Shown: positions 8,674 through 17,353, counted from the stretch's first letter. The stretch: DNA of 64,000 bases from JAFGDI01 sp963662515 (GCA_963662515.1 OY759675.1:1674001-1738000), one strand, 5' to 3'. Numbers and translations are program-made. The notes: generated by a model not told the origin, from the sequence alone.

Positions 8674-9015
8674 TCACACTTTTTTGACAAATTCAGATTT
8701 GAGCATCATAGCACCAAAACCATCGATTTTGCAGTCGATATTATGGTCACCTTCAACGAGTCTGATATTTTTGACCTTGGTTCCGGCTTTGATCTTGGAA
8801 TTTGAGCCTTTAACCGGCAGATCCTTTATCAGAGATACCGTATCGCCATTATTGAGAACAGTGCCATTAGCGTCTTTGAAAACCGGGCCGTTATTGTCAT
8901 TTTCGGCCTGATTAGCGGGGTCCCATTCAAAACCGCATTCCGGGCAAATTACCATATTGCGGTCAAGATAGGTATATTCACATTTGCATTTCGGGCAGGG
9001 CTGTATTTCGCTCAT
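8674..9015 (-). CDS. yjdM: PhnA/YjdM family zinc-ribbon protein
   Basis: A 113-residue protein of the PhnA/YjdM family. The name comes from an early link to phosphonate use that is not functionally established. The N-terminus carries a zinc ribbon with CPKC (7-10) and CPEC (24-27), followed by GFEWDP. The C-terminal SH3-like domain shows the family-typical VFKDANGTVLNNGDTVSLIKDLPVKG and ending DGFGAMMLKSEFVKKV, all strongly conserved. It is monocistronic here, with ATG at 9015 preceded by an AGGAGA-like site. No phosphonate genes are near, so a role in phosphonate metabolism is not supported. Confidence 0.93.
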   Translation of the reverse strand: MSEIQPCPKCKCEYTYLDRNMVICPECGFEWDPANQAENDNNGPVFKDANGTVLNNGDTVSLIKDLPVKGSNSKIKAGTKVKNIRLVEGDHNIDCKIDGFGAMMLKSEFVKKV

Positions 9016-9348
9016 ATTATCTCCTTGGTATGGATATATTAACTAATTGCCGCACAGGGCATAAAGTCATGTATAGTATTCAAAAACAAATGAAGCTGCA
9101 AGGAAGAAATACAGCAAATATGCTTGAAAAAGTATTAATAAATTGTTGGGGGAATAAATGTATTTGACAGTTTTTCAGATTTGATGTTTAATGGGCCTGG
9201 AGTGAATTGTGTTGCAGATCAGGGTATTTGATATAGTGCGTTTTATGGTTTATCTTAATAAAGAACAGGTTAAAACGGCTGTTTGATTATGGTGTATATA
9301 TAGGTAAAAAAGGGTCTTGAACATGATAGTCAATAAGGAGTGTCTGAG
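9016..9348. other. Intergenic region between yjdM and the TPR-like gene
   Basis: About 330 bp of AT-rich sequence with divergent genes on either side. It must hold both promoters, but no convincing -35/-10 pair or structured RNA was found by eye. Confidence 0.4.
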
Positions 9349-11490
9349 ATGAAGCATGTCTTTGGTGTTACATTTATTTGTTTTATAATCTGTATTTTTA
9401 GTAGTAATTCTATTGCTGCTATTCAGAACTTTCCAACTTATCAGAGTGCAGTACCTGGTGTTCTGTCAATATCAAAAGCGATCAGAGGTTTAGCTAAAGC
9501 AGAGATAAAAGATGATCCTGCAGATATATTGGCAAAGGACTGGTTTGATATACCGGTCACCCAAAAGGGCGGTATGTTCAATCCTGTTTTTCTGCCCTTT
9601 GAATTTATTACTGATGCAGAACATAAGGGGGATTTCGACATGCTGACATTTCCCTGTTTGCTGTCATTTAAGTTTGATTTTGTGCCTGATAATTTTTCAG
9701 CAAGGCATCCTGGTTTTATTTACAGGAAAAAACCGGTATGGTTTACCAGTATGAGCGAAACCCAGAGGGTGGTTAACTATATAAACTATTGGAGTGCTAC
9801 TCATGCTATTGGCGGGACTATTATTCAGCAAAAAGAAGGATTAACCGGCGAAATGGTCGTTATCGATAATACCGGCCGGGAAGTAATCCGGCAGAAATAT
9901 TCACAACCTGTTCCTTATTTTACTTTTATGGGGCAGATGGTAAAAACCTGGATGGAGTATCGAGGTCAGCCTGTCTCAGAGGGCTTGTATCAGGAATTGA
10001 TCCGGCCGATGACCACAGATATGGAATGTGTTAAAATGTATGGTAAGTCATTTTTCGTTCCCTGGCGCAGTCAAGAGGAATGGGATATTTATGAAGAAAT
10101 ACTAAAACGAGATCCTGATTTTGCTGAGATCAGATATTGGTATGCCAATCAGAAAGGCTGGACGCTCGATAGTAAAAGTCAGGAATATGCACAGTTAAAG
10201 ATTGAAACTGGCAGGGCATTGCATAGTCATCTGGTTATGCCGGCTTTAGGTGAATTTAATTTTTCTGGCTGTCCCGATAAAGCTGTTATAAGTGACTGCA
10301 AAAAAGTACTTGATTATGCAATTGATATTTGTGGTGAAAACCCATTGGTAATGGCGGTGAAGCTTCAAAACAACAAGGGAAAATTATCTATAGAGCAGCT
10401 TGATGCTATGCTTCCGTTAGCTGAGAAATACCCATCTAACTTGATTTTTCTGACCACGCTTGCCAGTGAATATCTCAAAAAAGGTTGTCATGACAGGTCT
10501 ATGCCGCTTTTACTCTCTGCTATTGGTTCTGGTTATCTTAAGGGTTCTGGTAAATTTGGCTGGGAATGGAGTATTTTAGCCAGAGATTACTGTCGGCTTG
10601 GTTATAACGATGAAGCAATCTATTGTGCACAGCAGGCGGTAAATGATATTGGTAAAAAAGGAGATTACTATCTCTACTGGAATATGGCAATGGCCTACAG
10701 GGACCATCAGGATTATCTGGAGTCGGCAAGAGCGTTTCGGATGGCAAATGATAGCAAACAAGGGTATGGTGGTGACCTTATGTCTCGTTTGTGTATTTAT
10801 CAAAGCGGCAAGTTGGAATTGCTCTGTGATCCTGAATATGTAGTTGTTCAGGAAACCCAGTACTCCCACGAAACAGCCTGGAAATATTATTCAAATAAGA
10901 GTTACGATCAGGCTTTGGAGACTCTGGCGCCCATGGTTGACTTGCCTTTGGTAAAACCTGAAAGCTCTCTTTATATTGCTGAGGCAGAAATGTTTTTTGC
11001 GGAGGTTTATATTCAGACTGGTCAGTTAGAAAAGGCAAAGAAACATGCATATCGTGCCTGGTATATTTATCCACAGAGCAGGCGGGTGGCGTGTTTGTTA
11101 GCTCAGTGTTGCAATGATGATAAATATCAGATGGGTGTGTATCTTAAAATGGCATCGTATTTTTATCCTGCTGATCCGCTTTGGGCAAAACTGGCTCAAG
11201 AGCATAAAATTTTGCCTGTAACTGAAGTTTATCCTGATATTGTTCAGAAGTACAATAAGGTCAAACAAGACCTGAACGGTCTTTCTGAAGATGATCAATG
11301 GGCGTTCTGGCAGCAGTTTTCTCCATTTGAGATAGAGTATATGTGCCTTGTTTTGGCCAGGGGAGGAGATGGTTCTATTAAGGGGGATGCTTTAGAGATG
11401 TATGAAAACTATAGAAAAGTCGTAAGTGGAATATCTCAATTCCATAAAGATGCCTCCTGGTTATTTCAGAAACAGTTGCAAAAGAGCTGA
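9349..11490 (+). CDS. Secreted TPR-like repeat protein, function unknown
   Basis: No specific family recognised. ATG 9349 is preferred over an in-frame GTG at 9340 because AAGGAG lies at 9335-9340, giving normal spacing. The 713-residue product starts with a clear signal peptide (hydrophobic stretch ending in NSIAA). Residues about 30-240 form a mixed domain with VVNYINYWSATHAIGGTIIQ and VVIDNTGREVI, a layout seen in some periplasmic proteins with a TolB-N-like fold (weak impression). From about 245 to the end it is helical, with TPR-type pairs: YEEILKRDPDFAEIRYWYA, EWSILARDYCRLGYNDEAI, YYLYWNMAMAYRDHQDYLES and AEVYIQTGQLEKAKKHAYRA. It is monocistronic and is followed by a DUF202 gene 136 bp downstream. 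A role as an exported scaffold is inferred only from the repeats. Confidence 0.65.
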   Translation: MKHVFGVTFICFIICIFSSNSIAAIQNFPTYQSAVPGVLSISKAIRGLAKAEIKDDPADILAKDWFDIPVTQKGGMFNPVFLPFEFITDAEHKGDFDMLTFPCLLSFKFDFVPDNFSARHPGFIYRKKPVWFTSMSETQRVVNYINYWSATHAIGGTIIQQKEGLTGEMVVIDNTGREVIRQKYSQPVPYFTFMGQMVKTWMEYRGQPVSEGLYQELIRPMTTDMECVKMYGKSFFVPWRSQEEWDIYEEILKRDPDFAEIRYWYANQKGWTLDSKSQEYAQLKIETGRALHSHLVMPALGEFNFSGCPDKAVISDCKKVLDYAIDICGENPLVMAVKLQNNKGKLSIEQLDAMLPLAEKYPSNLIFLTTLASEYLKKGCHDRSMPLLLSAIGSGYLKGSGKFGWEWSILARDYCRLGYNDEAIYCAQQAVNDIGKKGDYYLYWNMAMAYRDHQDYLESARAFRMANDSKQGYGGDLMSRLCIYQSGKLELLCDPEYVVVQETQYSHETAWKYYSNKSYDQALETLAPMVDLPLVKPESSLYIAEAEMFFAEVYIQTGQLEKAKKHAYRAWYIYPQSRRVACLLAQCCNDDKYQMGVYLKMASYFYPADPLWAKLAQEHKILPVTEVYPDIVQKYNKVKQDLNGLSEDDQWAFWQQFSPFEIEYMCLVLARGGDGSIKGDALEMYENYRKVVSGISQFHKDASWLFQKQLQKS

Positions 11491-11626
11491 CTTGTCTATA
11501 GAATTATCTCTTAATTTAGCTGGAATTAACCAACAGGAAAGTATTCCGGGATCAGTTAATAGCTGAATATTTTGGGTTATGGGAGCCTGAAAATCAGTTT
11601 TTGATTACTTTGTAAAAGAGATAAAA

Positions 11627-11941
11627 ATGACAAAAAACCCTTATGAGAGATTCAAGGATTCTGAGTTGATACTCAGGGATGAGTTAGCGATTGACCGGAC
11701 TTTGCTGGCCAATGAGCGGACCTTACTGGCCTATCTTCGTTCGGCAGTGGCCTTATTGATAACTGGTTTTTCGATAATACACTTTGGCGAGCATAAGTGG
11801 TTTGTGGTTATTGGCATTTTTTGTATTCCGTTTTCGATCCTGGTAGCTCTTTTTGGTATATCGCGATATGGCAGGATGAACAGATCGATAGCCGTAGTTC
11901 GGCGGGAGCTTAATAACATTGCCAAGGGAAAGAGTCAGTAA
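11627..11941 (+). CDS. DUF202 (YidH-type) small membrane protein
   Basis: A 104-residue inner-membrane protein. The DUF202 hallmark is present: DRTLLANERTLLAYLRSAVALL at about residues 22-43, leading into the first membrane segment. A second hydrophobic segment follows (WFVVIGIFCIPFSILVALFG), then a basic C-terminal tail. Fungal members of the wider family sit in vacuolar transporter chaperones; the bacterial function is unknown. It stands alone, about 290 bp before the ABC ATPase gene. Confidence 0.85.
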   Translation: MTKNPYERFKDSELILRDELAIDRTLLANERTLLAYLRSAVALLITGFSIIHFGEHKWFVVIGIFCIPFSILVALFGISRYGRMNRSIAVVRRELNNIAKGKSQ

Positions 11942-12203
11942 TTCTGAGTGTTGCAATGCAGAAAGGTCAGATATTTACAGCTTTATTATTCTCCTGAAAT
12001 TGTATGTTTATCTGGCCGCAGAGAATGACAGATAATATAACCTTATATAAGAGCCTGAGATGCGGCAGCCAGGCTATTCTGACAATCAGTGGGATGAGAA
12101 AAGTTATAAAATCTGCTATCTTTACCCTTTTTTCTTTTTTAAGGGTTGTATCTGGGTTAAAATAGTGGCCCGGCAGCCTTAACTGGTGGCTGTCATTATA
12201 AAT

Positions 12204-12224
12204 ACCGTAGGCGTTCACGGTTAC
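12204..12224 (-). repeat. Short dispersed repeat copy 1
   Basis: Reads GTAACCGTGAACGCC on the minus strand, 11 bp before the start of the ABC ATPase gene. It resembles two copies downstream at 13014-13033 and 13257-13276. Confidence 0.4.
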
Positions 12225-12235
12225 TAAATACTATT

Positions 12236-12964
12236 ATGATAACTATTTGCAATATAACCAAGACCTTTTATCATAGCGGCATGCGGGAAGTGCCTGCGGT
12301 ACGGGGTGTTTCCTTTGAAACATCGCCGGGCGAGATATTTGGCCTGCTGGGCCCTAATGGTGCCGGGAAAACCACGCTGTTGCGTATTCTGGCGGGTATT
12401 ATAACGCCCGATAGCGGTTCATGTGTGGTTGATGGACTTGACAGCCGGGAATATCCTGAAGCCATCCGGGCCCGGATCGGTTTTTTATCAGGTAATACCC
12501 GGCTGTATAAGCGAATGACGGCCCGTGAGGTGCTCTTTTATTTTGGCCGGCTCAATAATATGCCTGATGAGCTGATAGATAAGCGGATCGGACAGGTAAG
12601 TGAAATACTGGATATGGGCAGCTTTCTTGATCGACGCTGCGAGAGTTTTTCGACCGGTCAGATGCAGCGGGCGGGAATAGCCCGGGTTATTATTCATGAC
12701 CCGAAAATACTTATTCTCGATGAGCCGACCCTCGGTCTGGATATTATGTCCAGTCAGGCGATCCTGGACTTTATCAGAAATGCCCGCCGGCAGGGGCGGA
12801 CAGTTATATTTTCGACCCATTATATGACCGAGGCCGAAATGCTCTGTGATCGGATCGGCCTGATCAATAATGGTAAATTGCTGACAGTAGGGACCCGGCA
12901 GGAATTGTATCAGCAGACCGGTAAAGATAATCTTCAAGAAGCGTTTTTGAGCATGATTAAGTGA
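12236..12964 (+). CDS. ABC transporter ATP-binding protein (NatA/CcmA type)
   Basis: Cytoplasmic ATPase subunit of an ABC exporter. The 242-residue product has Walker A GPNGAGKTT, a Q-loop region in GFLSGNTRLYKRMTAREVL, a variant signature FSTGQMQRAGIARV (usual LSGGQ), Walker B ILILDEPTLGLD and the H-loop FSTHYMTEAE. Its sequence is closest to the NatA sodium-export group, but no NatB-type permease follows: the next gene, 318 bp on, encodes an ExbB/TolQ protein. The partner may be encoded elsewhere or lost. No ribosome site is evident before ATG 12236. The gene is bracketed by short GTAACCGTG-type repeats. Confidence 0.88.
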   Translation: MITICNITKTFYHSGMREVPAVRGVSFETSPGEIFGLLGPNGAGKTTLLRILAGIITPDSGSCVVDGLDSREYPEAIRARIGFLSGNTRLYKRMTAREVLFYFGRLNNMPDELIDKRIGQVSEILDMGSFLDRRCESFSTGQMQRAGIARVIIHDPKILILDEPTLGLDIMSSQAILDFIRNARRQGRTVIFSTHYMTEAEMLCDRIGLINNGKLLTVGTRQELYQQTGKDNLQEAFLSMIK

Positions 12965-13013
12965 GCTGGTCGCCTGCCTGAGGTGAGTTTTATTTTTTGA
13001 ATTAAGAATTATC

Positions 13014-13033
13014 GTAACAATGTGAACGGTTAC
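13014..13033 (+). repeat. Short dispersed repeat copy 2
   Basis: GTAACAATGTGAACGGTTAC, an imperfect palindrome 50 bp after the ABC ATPase stop; same family as copies 1 and 3. Confidence 0.4.
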
Positions 13034-13256
13034 ATGAAGGTATATGATATAAGTTGATAAATTAAGGTGATCCGAAATCCCGAACCTGCTTTGGGGCTCT
13101 CGTGTTGGCCTTAGGGGGCAATGACTATATTTTATGCTCCGCAGCAGTAAAGAGCAGGCAATTTGCATAGTATTTACAGTTGCGAAGCAAAAGTTTAAAA
13201 GGTCTCGAGCCAGACGAGAATCCAGAGCTTATTTCTTATTACTTATATCTTATTAC

Positions 13257-13276
13257 TGTAACCGTGTGAACGGTTA
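13257..13276 (+). repeat. Short dispersed repeat copy 3 / palindrome before ExbB-like gene
   Basis: The core TAACCGT-GTGA-ACGGTTA at 13259-13276 is a perfect 7-bp inverted repeat ending 6 bp before the ATG of the ExbB-like gene. It could be a repeat remnant, an operator, or an RNA hairpin at the ribosome site. Confidence 0.45.
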
Positions 13277-13282
13277 AGAATT

Positions 13283-13984
13283 ATGATTAAAACAAGTATT
13301 TTTATGATAGTAGTGCTTTTATCCAGCAATGTTTTGGCAGCAGGGCAGAGTAGTAATCTCGATAAGTTCTTTTTTTCCGGCGGCTGGCTGATGTGGCCGC
13401 TGCTGGGACTCAGTGTAATTACCTTACATCTGATTATTCAGTATTTGTTTCAGGTGCGTGCCGGTATTTTTTATGACCGGCAGATCTCAGCTCAGATAGC
13501 AGAGCATTTGCAGCATGGGCGTTTTATGGCCTGTCAGGAGCTGCTCAGGAATAATAAGAGTGTTCTGGGGCGAATGATGCTGATTGCTCTCAATGAGAGA
13601 GAGCGGGGCTATGCTGCCATGGAAAATGCTATGCTGGAGATAATGGAAGAATACAGGAGTGAGTTCTTTCGTAAGCTCGAGTGGCTCAATATAATTGGCA
13701 ATGTTGCCCCCATGATCGGTCTGTTCGGTACGGTTTGGGGTATGATCATGGCCTTCAGTGCGATTGTAGATGCAGGCGGCCGGCCTCAGCCCGTTGATCT
13801 GGCCTCGGGCATTTCCAATGCTCTGGTAACAACCTTATGGGGTATGGCAGTGGCAATACCAGCCTTGTCAGGCAGCGGCTACTTATCCAACCGCTTCGAA
13901 GCACTTACCGCCCGAACCGCAGTTATAGCAGAAGAACTGCTATCAAAAATGCCGCTCCCCTTACGCCGGGGGGGCGAAACTTAA
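13283..13984 (+). CDS. MotA/TolQ/ExbB proton channel family protein
   Basis: Inner-membrane channel subunit that, with an ExbD/TolR partner, turns proton flow into mechanical work on envelope proteins. The 233-residue product has an N-terminal hydrophobic segment or signal, a second membrane segment WLMWPLLGLSVITLHLIIQY, a cytoplasmic region, and the two family-defining segments IGNVAPMIGLFGTVWGMIMAF and GISNALVTTLWGMAVAIP. These last two match ExbB/TolQ better than flagellar MotA. No ExbD gene follows; the next 438 bp hold no gene. There is no clear ribosome site before ATG 13283; a palindrome lies there instead. Confidence 0.9.
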   Translation: MIKTSIFMIVVLLSSNVLAAGQSSNLDKFFFSGGWLMWPLLGLSVITLHLIIQYLFQVRAGIFYDRQISAQIAEHLQHGRFMACQELLRNNKSVLGRMMLIALNERERGYAAMENAMLEIMEEYRSEFFRKLEWLNIIGNVAPMIGLFGTVWGMIMAFSAIVDAGGRPQPVDLASGISNALVTTLWGMAVAIPALSGSGYLSNRFEALTARTAVIAEELLSKMPLPLRRGGET

Positions 13985-14422
13985 TTACTCTTGCTTTTTG
14001 CTGGGCATTTAATGCTATTGTTGATATTAGTCTCACAATCCCATCCCATCTACAACAGTCGCCTCGCAAGTCTCGCCCGTGCGGCGTAAGCACTGCGGCG
14101 TAAGCACAAATGTTCTTGCTATAGTGGTAATAATCGCCTAAAATATGGGGCGATAAGCAAATAGGGCAAGAAGAGCTAAGTTCTTATTACTTAGTATCAT
14201 ACAGTAAGTTATAGCGGCAGGTCCGGTTTAGGAGGCCGGTTAGTCATTTATTGGCGTACCGCTCGGATCGGTGAGTTTGGGCTTGGTTCCGGCTGACTGT
14301 TTTGCCGGAACAAGTATATATTTATATGAAACAGATAATATCCGCGGCGGGTTGCGTCCCAGCCGGGTATCTGGCTGGTTAGTCCGGCCGGAGCTTTATG
14401 ATCATTGACCGGAGAGTAGAAT
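13985..14422. other. Intergenic region after ExbB-like gene
   Basis: About 440 bp where an exbD gene would be expected; no reading frame with an ExbD-like membrane anchor is seen. It contains a perfect tandem 14-bp repeat (listed separately) and a GTTCCGGC-10 nt-GCCGGAAC hairpin at 14286-14311 without a T-run. Confidence 0.4.
14080..14107 (+). repeat. Perfect tandem 14-bp repeat
   Basis: TGCGGCGTAAGCAC occurs twice head to tail (14080-14093 and 14094-14107). Only two units, so probably a replication-slippage duplication. Confidence 0.7.
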
Positions 14423-15235
14423 ATGGCGAATATATCGCCTGGAGCAATTGTAGATAAGACCGCCTGTCTGGGTGATAATGTCACTATCGGGCCGGGTTGT
14501 ATAATTGGTCCGGAGGTCGTTATCGGCCCGGGCTGTGAGCTTCGCAGTAATGTGCTGGTCTGTAAGGGCACGACTATCGGCGCCAATAATCGTATTTTCC
14601 ACGGTGTGGTTCTGGGCGAAGAGCCGCAGAATGTCGGCGAGGTTGACCCGCCGACCCATCTGAGCGTGGGTGACAATAATGTTATTCGCGAATATGTCAC
14701 AATTCACCGCGGATCACCTGGCGGTGGCGGCAAAACCAATATCGGCAGCAAAAACTTTATAATGGCCTATTGTCATATCGGGCACGATTGTCAGTTGGGC
14801 AATAATATAGTCATGACCAACAGTTGTCAGCTCTCAGGTCATGTCAAGCTGGAAGATAATGTCTGGCTGGCCGGCGTATGTGCGGTGCATCAGTTCACAA
14901 CTGTCGGGCGTTTTGCCTATCTGGCCGGCGGTTCGCAGCCGAGTCAGGATATACCGCCTTTTCTCAAGTCGCAGGGGGCTGAGAACTGTTGCCCTCGTGC
15001 GGTGAACTCGATAGGGCTTTTGCGTAATGGCTTTAGCCGGGAATCGGTGCAGGCGATCCGGCAGGCATTCAAGGATATCTATATCGGGCGTGGATCCCGT
15101 TCGATCGAGGCTCTGGTAAATGATATGCTCCAGACAGAGTCGCTCGATGAAAATGTCAGGTATATGCTGGAATTTTTGAGCAGGAGCTTTTCCAGCCCGA
15201 AAAAGAGGTTCAGGGAGCTTAGCCGCAGCCACTGA
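14423..15235 (+). CDS. LpxA-like UDP-GlcNAc acyltransferase, divergent tandem paralogue
   Basis: A left-handed beta-helix (hexapeptide repeat) acyltransferase, cytoplasmic, of the LpxA class that starts lipid A synthesis. The 270-residue product shows hexapeptide periodicity over about residues 1-190 (IGPGCIIGPEVVIGPGC and similar). It has the catalytic-histidine stretch CHIGHDC and the beta-helix end VHQFTTVGRFAYLAGGS. The C-terminal helical part (NSIGLLRNGFSRESV) is LpxA-like but departs from the canonical GINxxGLKRxGF. GGAGAG lies 6 nt before ATG 14423. The second, more canonical LpxA follows 35 bp later. It may use another acyl chain or sugar; its exact substrate cannot be told from sequence. 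Confidence 0.8.
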   Translation: MANISPGAIVDKTACLGDNVTIGPGCIIGPEVVIGPGCELRSNVLVCKGTTIGANNRIFHGVVLGEEPQNVGEVDPPTHLSVGDNNVIREYVTIHRGSPGGGGKTNIGSKNFIMAYCHIGHDCQLGNNIVMTNSCQLSGHVKLEDNVWLAGVCAVHQFTTVGRFAYLAGGSQPSQDIPPFLKSQGAENCCPRAVNSIGLLRNGFSRESVQAIRQAFKDIYIGRGSRSIEALVNDMLQTESLDENVRYMLEFLSRSFSSPKKRFRELSRSH

Positions 15236-15270
15236 CCAGAGAAACGATCAAAGGAAAATTGAAAGAAAGA

Positions 15271-16137
15271 ATGACAGAAATATCAAAGCTAGCAGATGTA
15301 AGTCCTGAGGCCAGACTCGGTCGTGATGTCAAAATAGGTCCGTTTTGTGTCATCGGTCCGGAAGTTGTACTGGGCGATGGCTGTGTACTCTATAATAATG
15401 TGACAATTGTCGGCAATACTATAATAGGCCGCAATAATGTCTTTTATCAGAACAGTGTTATCGGCACAGCTCCGCAGGACCTGAAATATCAGGGGCAGCC
15501 CACCCAGACCATTATCGGAGACAATAATGTCTTTCGCGAATTTGTTGTGGTACATCGGGGCACAGAAGTGGCTGGCGGTAAAACCGTAGTTGGCAGTGAT
15601 AATCTGCTGATGGGCGGTGCTCATATCGCCCACGATTGCATGGTGGAGAGTCGGACCATTATCGGCAATAATGTCTTGCTGGCCGGTCATGTCAAGATCG
15701 AATACGGTGCGATGATCGCGGCTATGGTGGGTATTCATCATTTTACCACAGTTGGCCGTAACAGTTATGTGGGGGCAACTACCCCGGTTCGCCGTGATGT
15801 TCCGCCATTTACCATTTTTGAAGGTGACCCTAATGAAGTTCGCGGCATAAATGCCGAAGGGCTCAAACGCCATGGCTTCGACCCGGAAGTTATAGCAAAT
15901 CTGAAAAAGGCCTATACTCAGCTATATCGGCGGGGCGGATCACTGGCTGCTGCTGCTCAGGAATTATTGGAGCAGGAGGGTAACAGCGAATATGTGAGCT
16001 ATTTTGCACAGGCAGTAGTAAACAGCTGTTCTACCAGATTTGGCCGCTATATGGAAGAGCAAAGGCAGGATAAACAGCTCAGTAAAGTTAATCGCCGCCC
16101 GGCTGAGATAAGGCAGGCTCAGGCTCGGCAGGAATAA
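15271..16137 (+). CDS. lpxA: Acyl-ACP--UDP-N-acetylglucosamine O-acyltransferase
   Basis: Transfers an acyl chain from acyl carrier protein to UDP-GlcNAc, the first step of lipid A synthesis. ATG 15271 is taken as the start; an in-frame TTG at 15259 is possible. The product of about 288 residues has regular hexapeptide repeats. It shows the active-site GGAHIAHDC with the general-base His, GHVKIEYGAMIAAMVGIHHF, and the helical C-terminus GINAEGLKRHGF, which is the LpxA hallmark. An extra basic/glutamine-rich tail of about 30 residues (RQDKQLSKVNRRPAEIRQ) is unusual. It is clearly paralogous to the preceding gene and the pair is likely co-transcribed. Confidence 0.9.
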   Translation: MTEISKLADVSPEARLGRDVKIGPFCVIGPEVVLGDGCVLYNNVTIVGNTIIGRNNVFYQNSVIGTAPQDLKYQGQPTQTIIGDNNVFREFVVVHRGTEVAGGKTVVGSDNLLMGGAHIAHDCMVESRTIIGNNVLLAGHVKIEYGAMIAAMVGIHHFTTVGRNSYVGATTPVRRDVPPFTIFEGDPNEVRGINAEGLKRHGFDPEVIANLKKAYTQLYRRGGSLAAAAQELLEQEGNSEYVSYFAQAVVNSCSTRFGRYMEEQRQDKQLSKVNRRPAEIRQAQARQE

Positions 16138-16179
16138 TGAGCTGATAGTCGCCTGGCTGATGCGGCCTTTCAGGCTTTT

Positions 16180-16197
16180 CCCGGCCGGCCGGGTTTT
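16180..16197 (+). terminator. Weak GC-rich palindrome after lpxA
   Basis: CCCGGCCGGCCGGG, a perfect 14-bp palindrome followed by TTTT, 42 bp after the lpxA stop. A short hairpin with a 4-nt loop is possible. The U-run is short, so termination would be partial. Confidence 0.4.
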
Positions 16198-16255
16198 GAG
16201 CCAGTGCCTTTATTGCTGATAAAATAATCATTACCAGGAACAGGAGATGGATCTT

Positions 16256-17353
16256 ATGGCTAAAAATAGAAGTTATTATGGAAAGAGTAAGAAAGTAACG
16301 CCCAGACTCGCAGTTCTTTATGCCGGAGTCGTTCTGGTAATTTTTGCCGCTGTCTATAAGATATACAGTCAGTATGGCTCAAAGTCAGTTGAGCTGGAAA
16401 TAGTTACTCCCCAGGGTGACAGGGTGGCTGAAAAGGTAATATTGTCTCAGCCAGAACCAGTTGCCCCGGCTCCTGAGCCTGTTGCAGTTCCTGCAGTGGT
16501 CCAGTCAGCTACTGCCCAGGAATCGCTGGCCCAGCCGGTTGTGGTTGACGCTCAGCCAGAGCCGATAGCTCAGCCGGTGAGCTATCTTCCGCAATATGCA
16601 CAGGCGATGGAAAAGTATAATGATGGCTTAGTGGCTATGGATAGTGGCAATGTGATCCAGGCTCGTGACCTGCTCAGTGAAGCGGTGAACGATGGCCTGC
16701 CCCTTGCAACAGAGAAAGAGGCCCTCAGTCGCCTGAATGATCTGGCCAAGCTCTGGCTGTTTTCCCGTAATGTCTATGAAGGTGATATTCACAGCCAGAA
16801 ATACAAGGTGCAGTCAGGCGATTATCTTTCGACCATTGGTGCAAAATTCTCTACGCCGTATCAGTTCATTATGCGGCTTAATGGCATAAGCCGGGCTGAA
16901 AATCTGCGGGCTGGTGAAACCCTTAAAGTGGTTAACGGGCCGTTCAGAGCTGTTGCCGACCGGACCAAATTTACTCTCACTGTCTATCTTGGCGATACTA
17001 TAGCCTATACCTGGCCGATCTCAACCGGTCGGGAAGGGCGTTCTACCCCAACAGGCGTCTGGGAAGTTACCAAAGGTAAAAAGCTCATTAATCCCGAGTG
17101 GACCGACCCTGATACCGGCAAGACCTTTATGCCCGATGATCCGGATAATCCGCTGGGTGAGCGTTGGATAGCTATTCATGGCATAGAAGGCGATGCCGTA
17201 GGCAGGACTGGCTTTGGCATACATGGCACTATTGAGCCTGATAAGATCGGTCAGTCAGCCAGTCGCGGCTGTATCCGTCTGCGTAATCAGGATGTAGAAG
17301 TGGTCTATGATATGCTCATGGAAGGTAAATCGCATGTTGTCATTAAAGATTAA
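16256..17353 (+). CDS. LysM-containing L,D-transpeptidase (YkuD)
   Basis: Periplasmic peptidoglycan cross-linking or protein-anchoring enzyme. ATG 16256 is preferred: CAGGAG at 16241-16246 is 9 nt before it but touches the alternative ATG 16247. The 365-residue product has a basic N-terminus, a membrane anchor at about 17-36, a Pro/Ala-rich linker about 60-110, a short helical repeat segment, and a LysM domain about 182-226 (YKVQSGDYLSTIGAKFS). The YkuD catalytic domain spans about 230-365, with His323 in GIHGT and Cys339 in SRGCIRL, the family's catalytic pair. It implies meso-DAP peptidoglycan that is 3-3 cross-linked or linked to protein. It follows lpxA by about 120 bp and may be regulated separately. 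Confidence 0.93.
   Translation: MAKNRSYYGKSKKVTPRLAVLYAGVVLVIFAAVYKIYSQYGSKSVELEIVTPQGDRVAEKVILSQPEPVAPAPEPVAVPAVVQSATAQESLAQPVVVDAQPEPIAQPVSYLPQYAQAMEKYNDGLVAMDSGNVIQARDLLSEAVNDGLPLATEKEALSRLNDLAKLWLFSRNVYEGDIHSQKYKVQSGDYLSTIGAKFSTPYQFIMRLNGISRAENLRAGETLKVVNGPFRAVADRTKFTLTVYLGDTIAYTWPISTGREGRSTPTGVWEVTKGKKLINPEWTDPDTGKTFMPDDPDNPLGERWIAIHGIEGDAVGRTGFGIHGTIEPDKIGQSASRGCIRLRNQDVEVVYDMLMEGKSHVVIKD

Larger units (their letters stand above)
12965..13282. other. Intergenic region between ABC ATPase and ExbB-like gene
   Basis: About 320 bp. It contains two of the three GTAAC...GTGAACGGTTA repeats. It also has a TCTCG-7 nt-CGAGA hairpin near 13202-13218, and a TTCTTATTACTTA string at 13233-13245 that recurs at 14181-14193 beyond the ExbB-like gene. 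No permease remnant is recognisable in any frame. Confidence 0.4.

Noticed and set aside
11967..12218. Open frame of 83 codons on the minus strand between DUF202 and ABC genes
   Set aside because: No ribosome site, atypical composition and no recognisable family; treated as intergenic.
13283..13984. Flagellar motor protein MotA
   Set aside because: The conserved segments GLFGTVWGMIMAF and ALVTTLWGMAVAIP fit ExbB/TolQ; no MotB-like gene follows.
14080..14107. Possible CRISPR-like or iteron repeat
   Set aside because: Only two adjacent 14-bp units without spacers; no cas or replication genes nearby.
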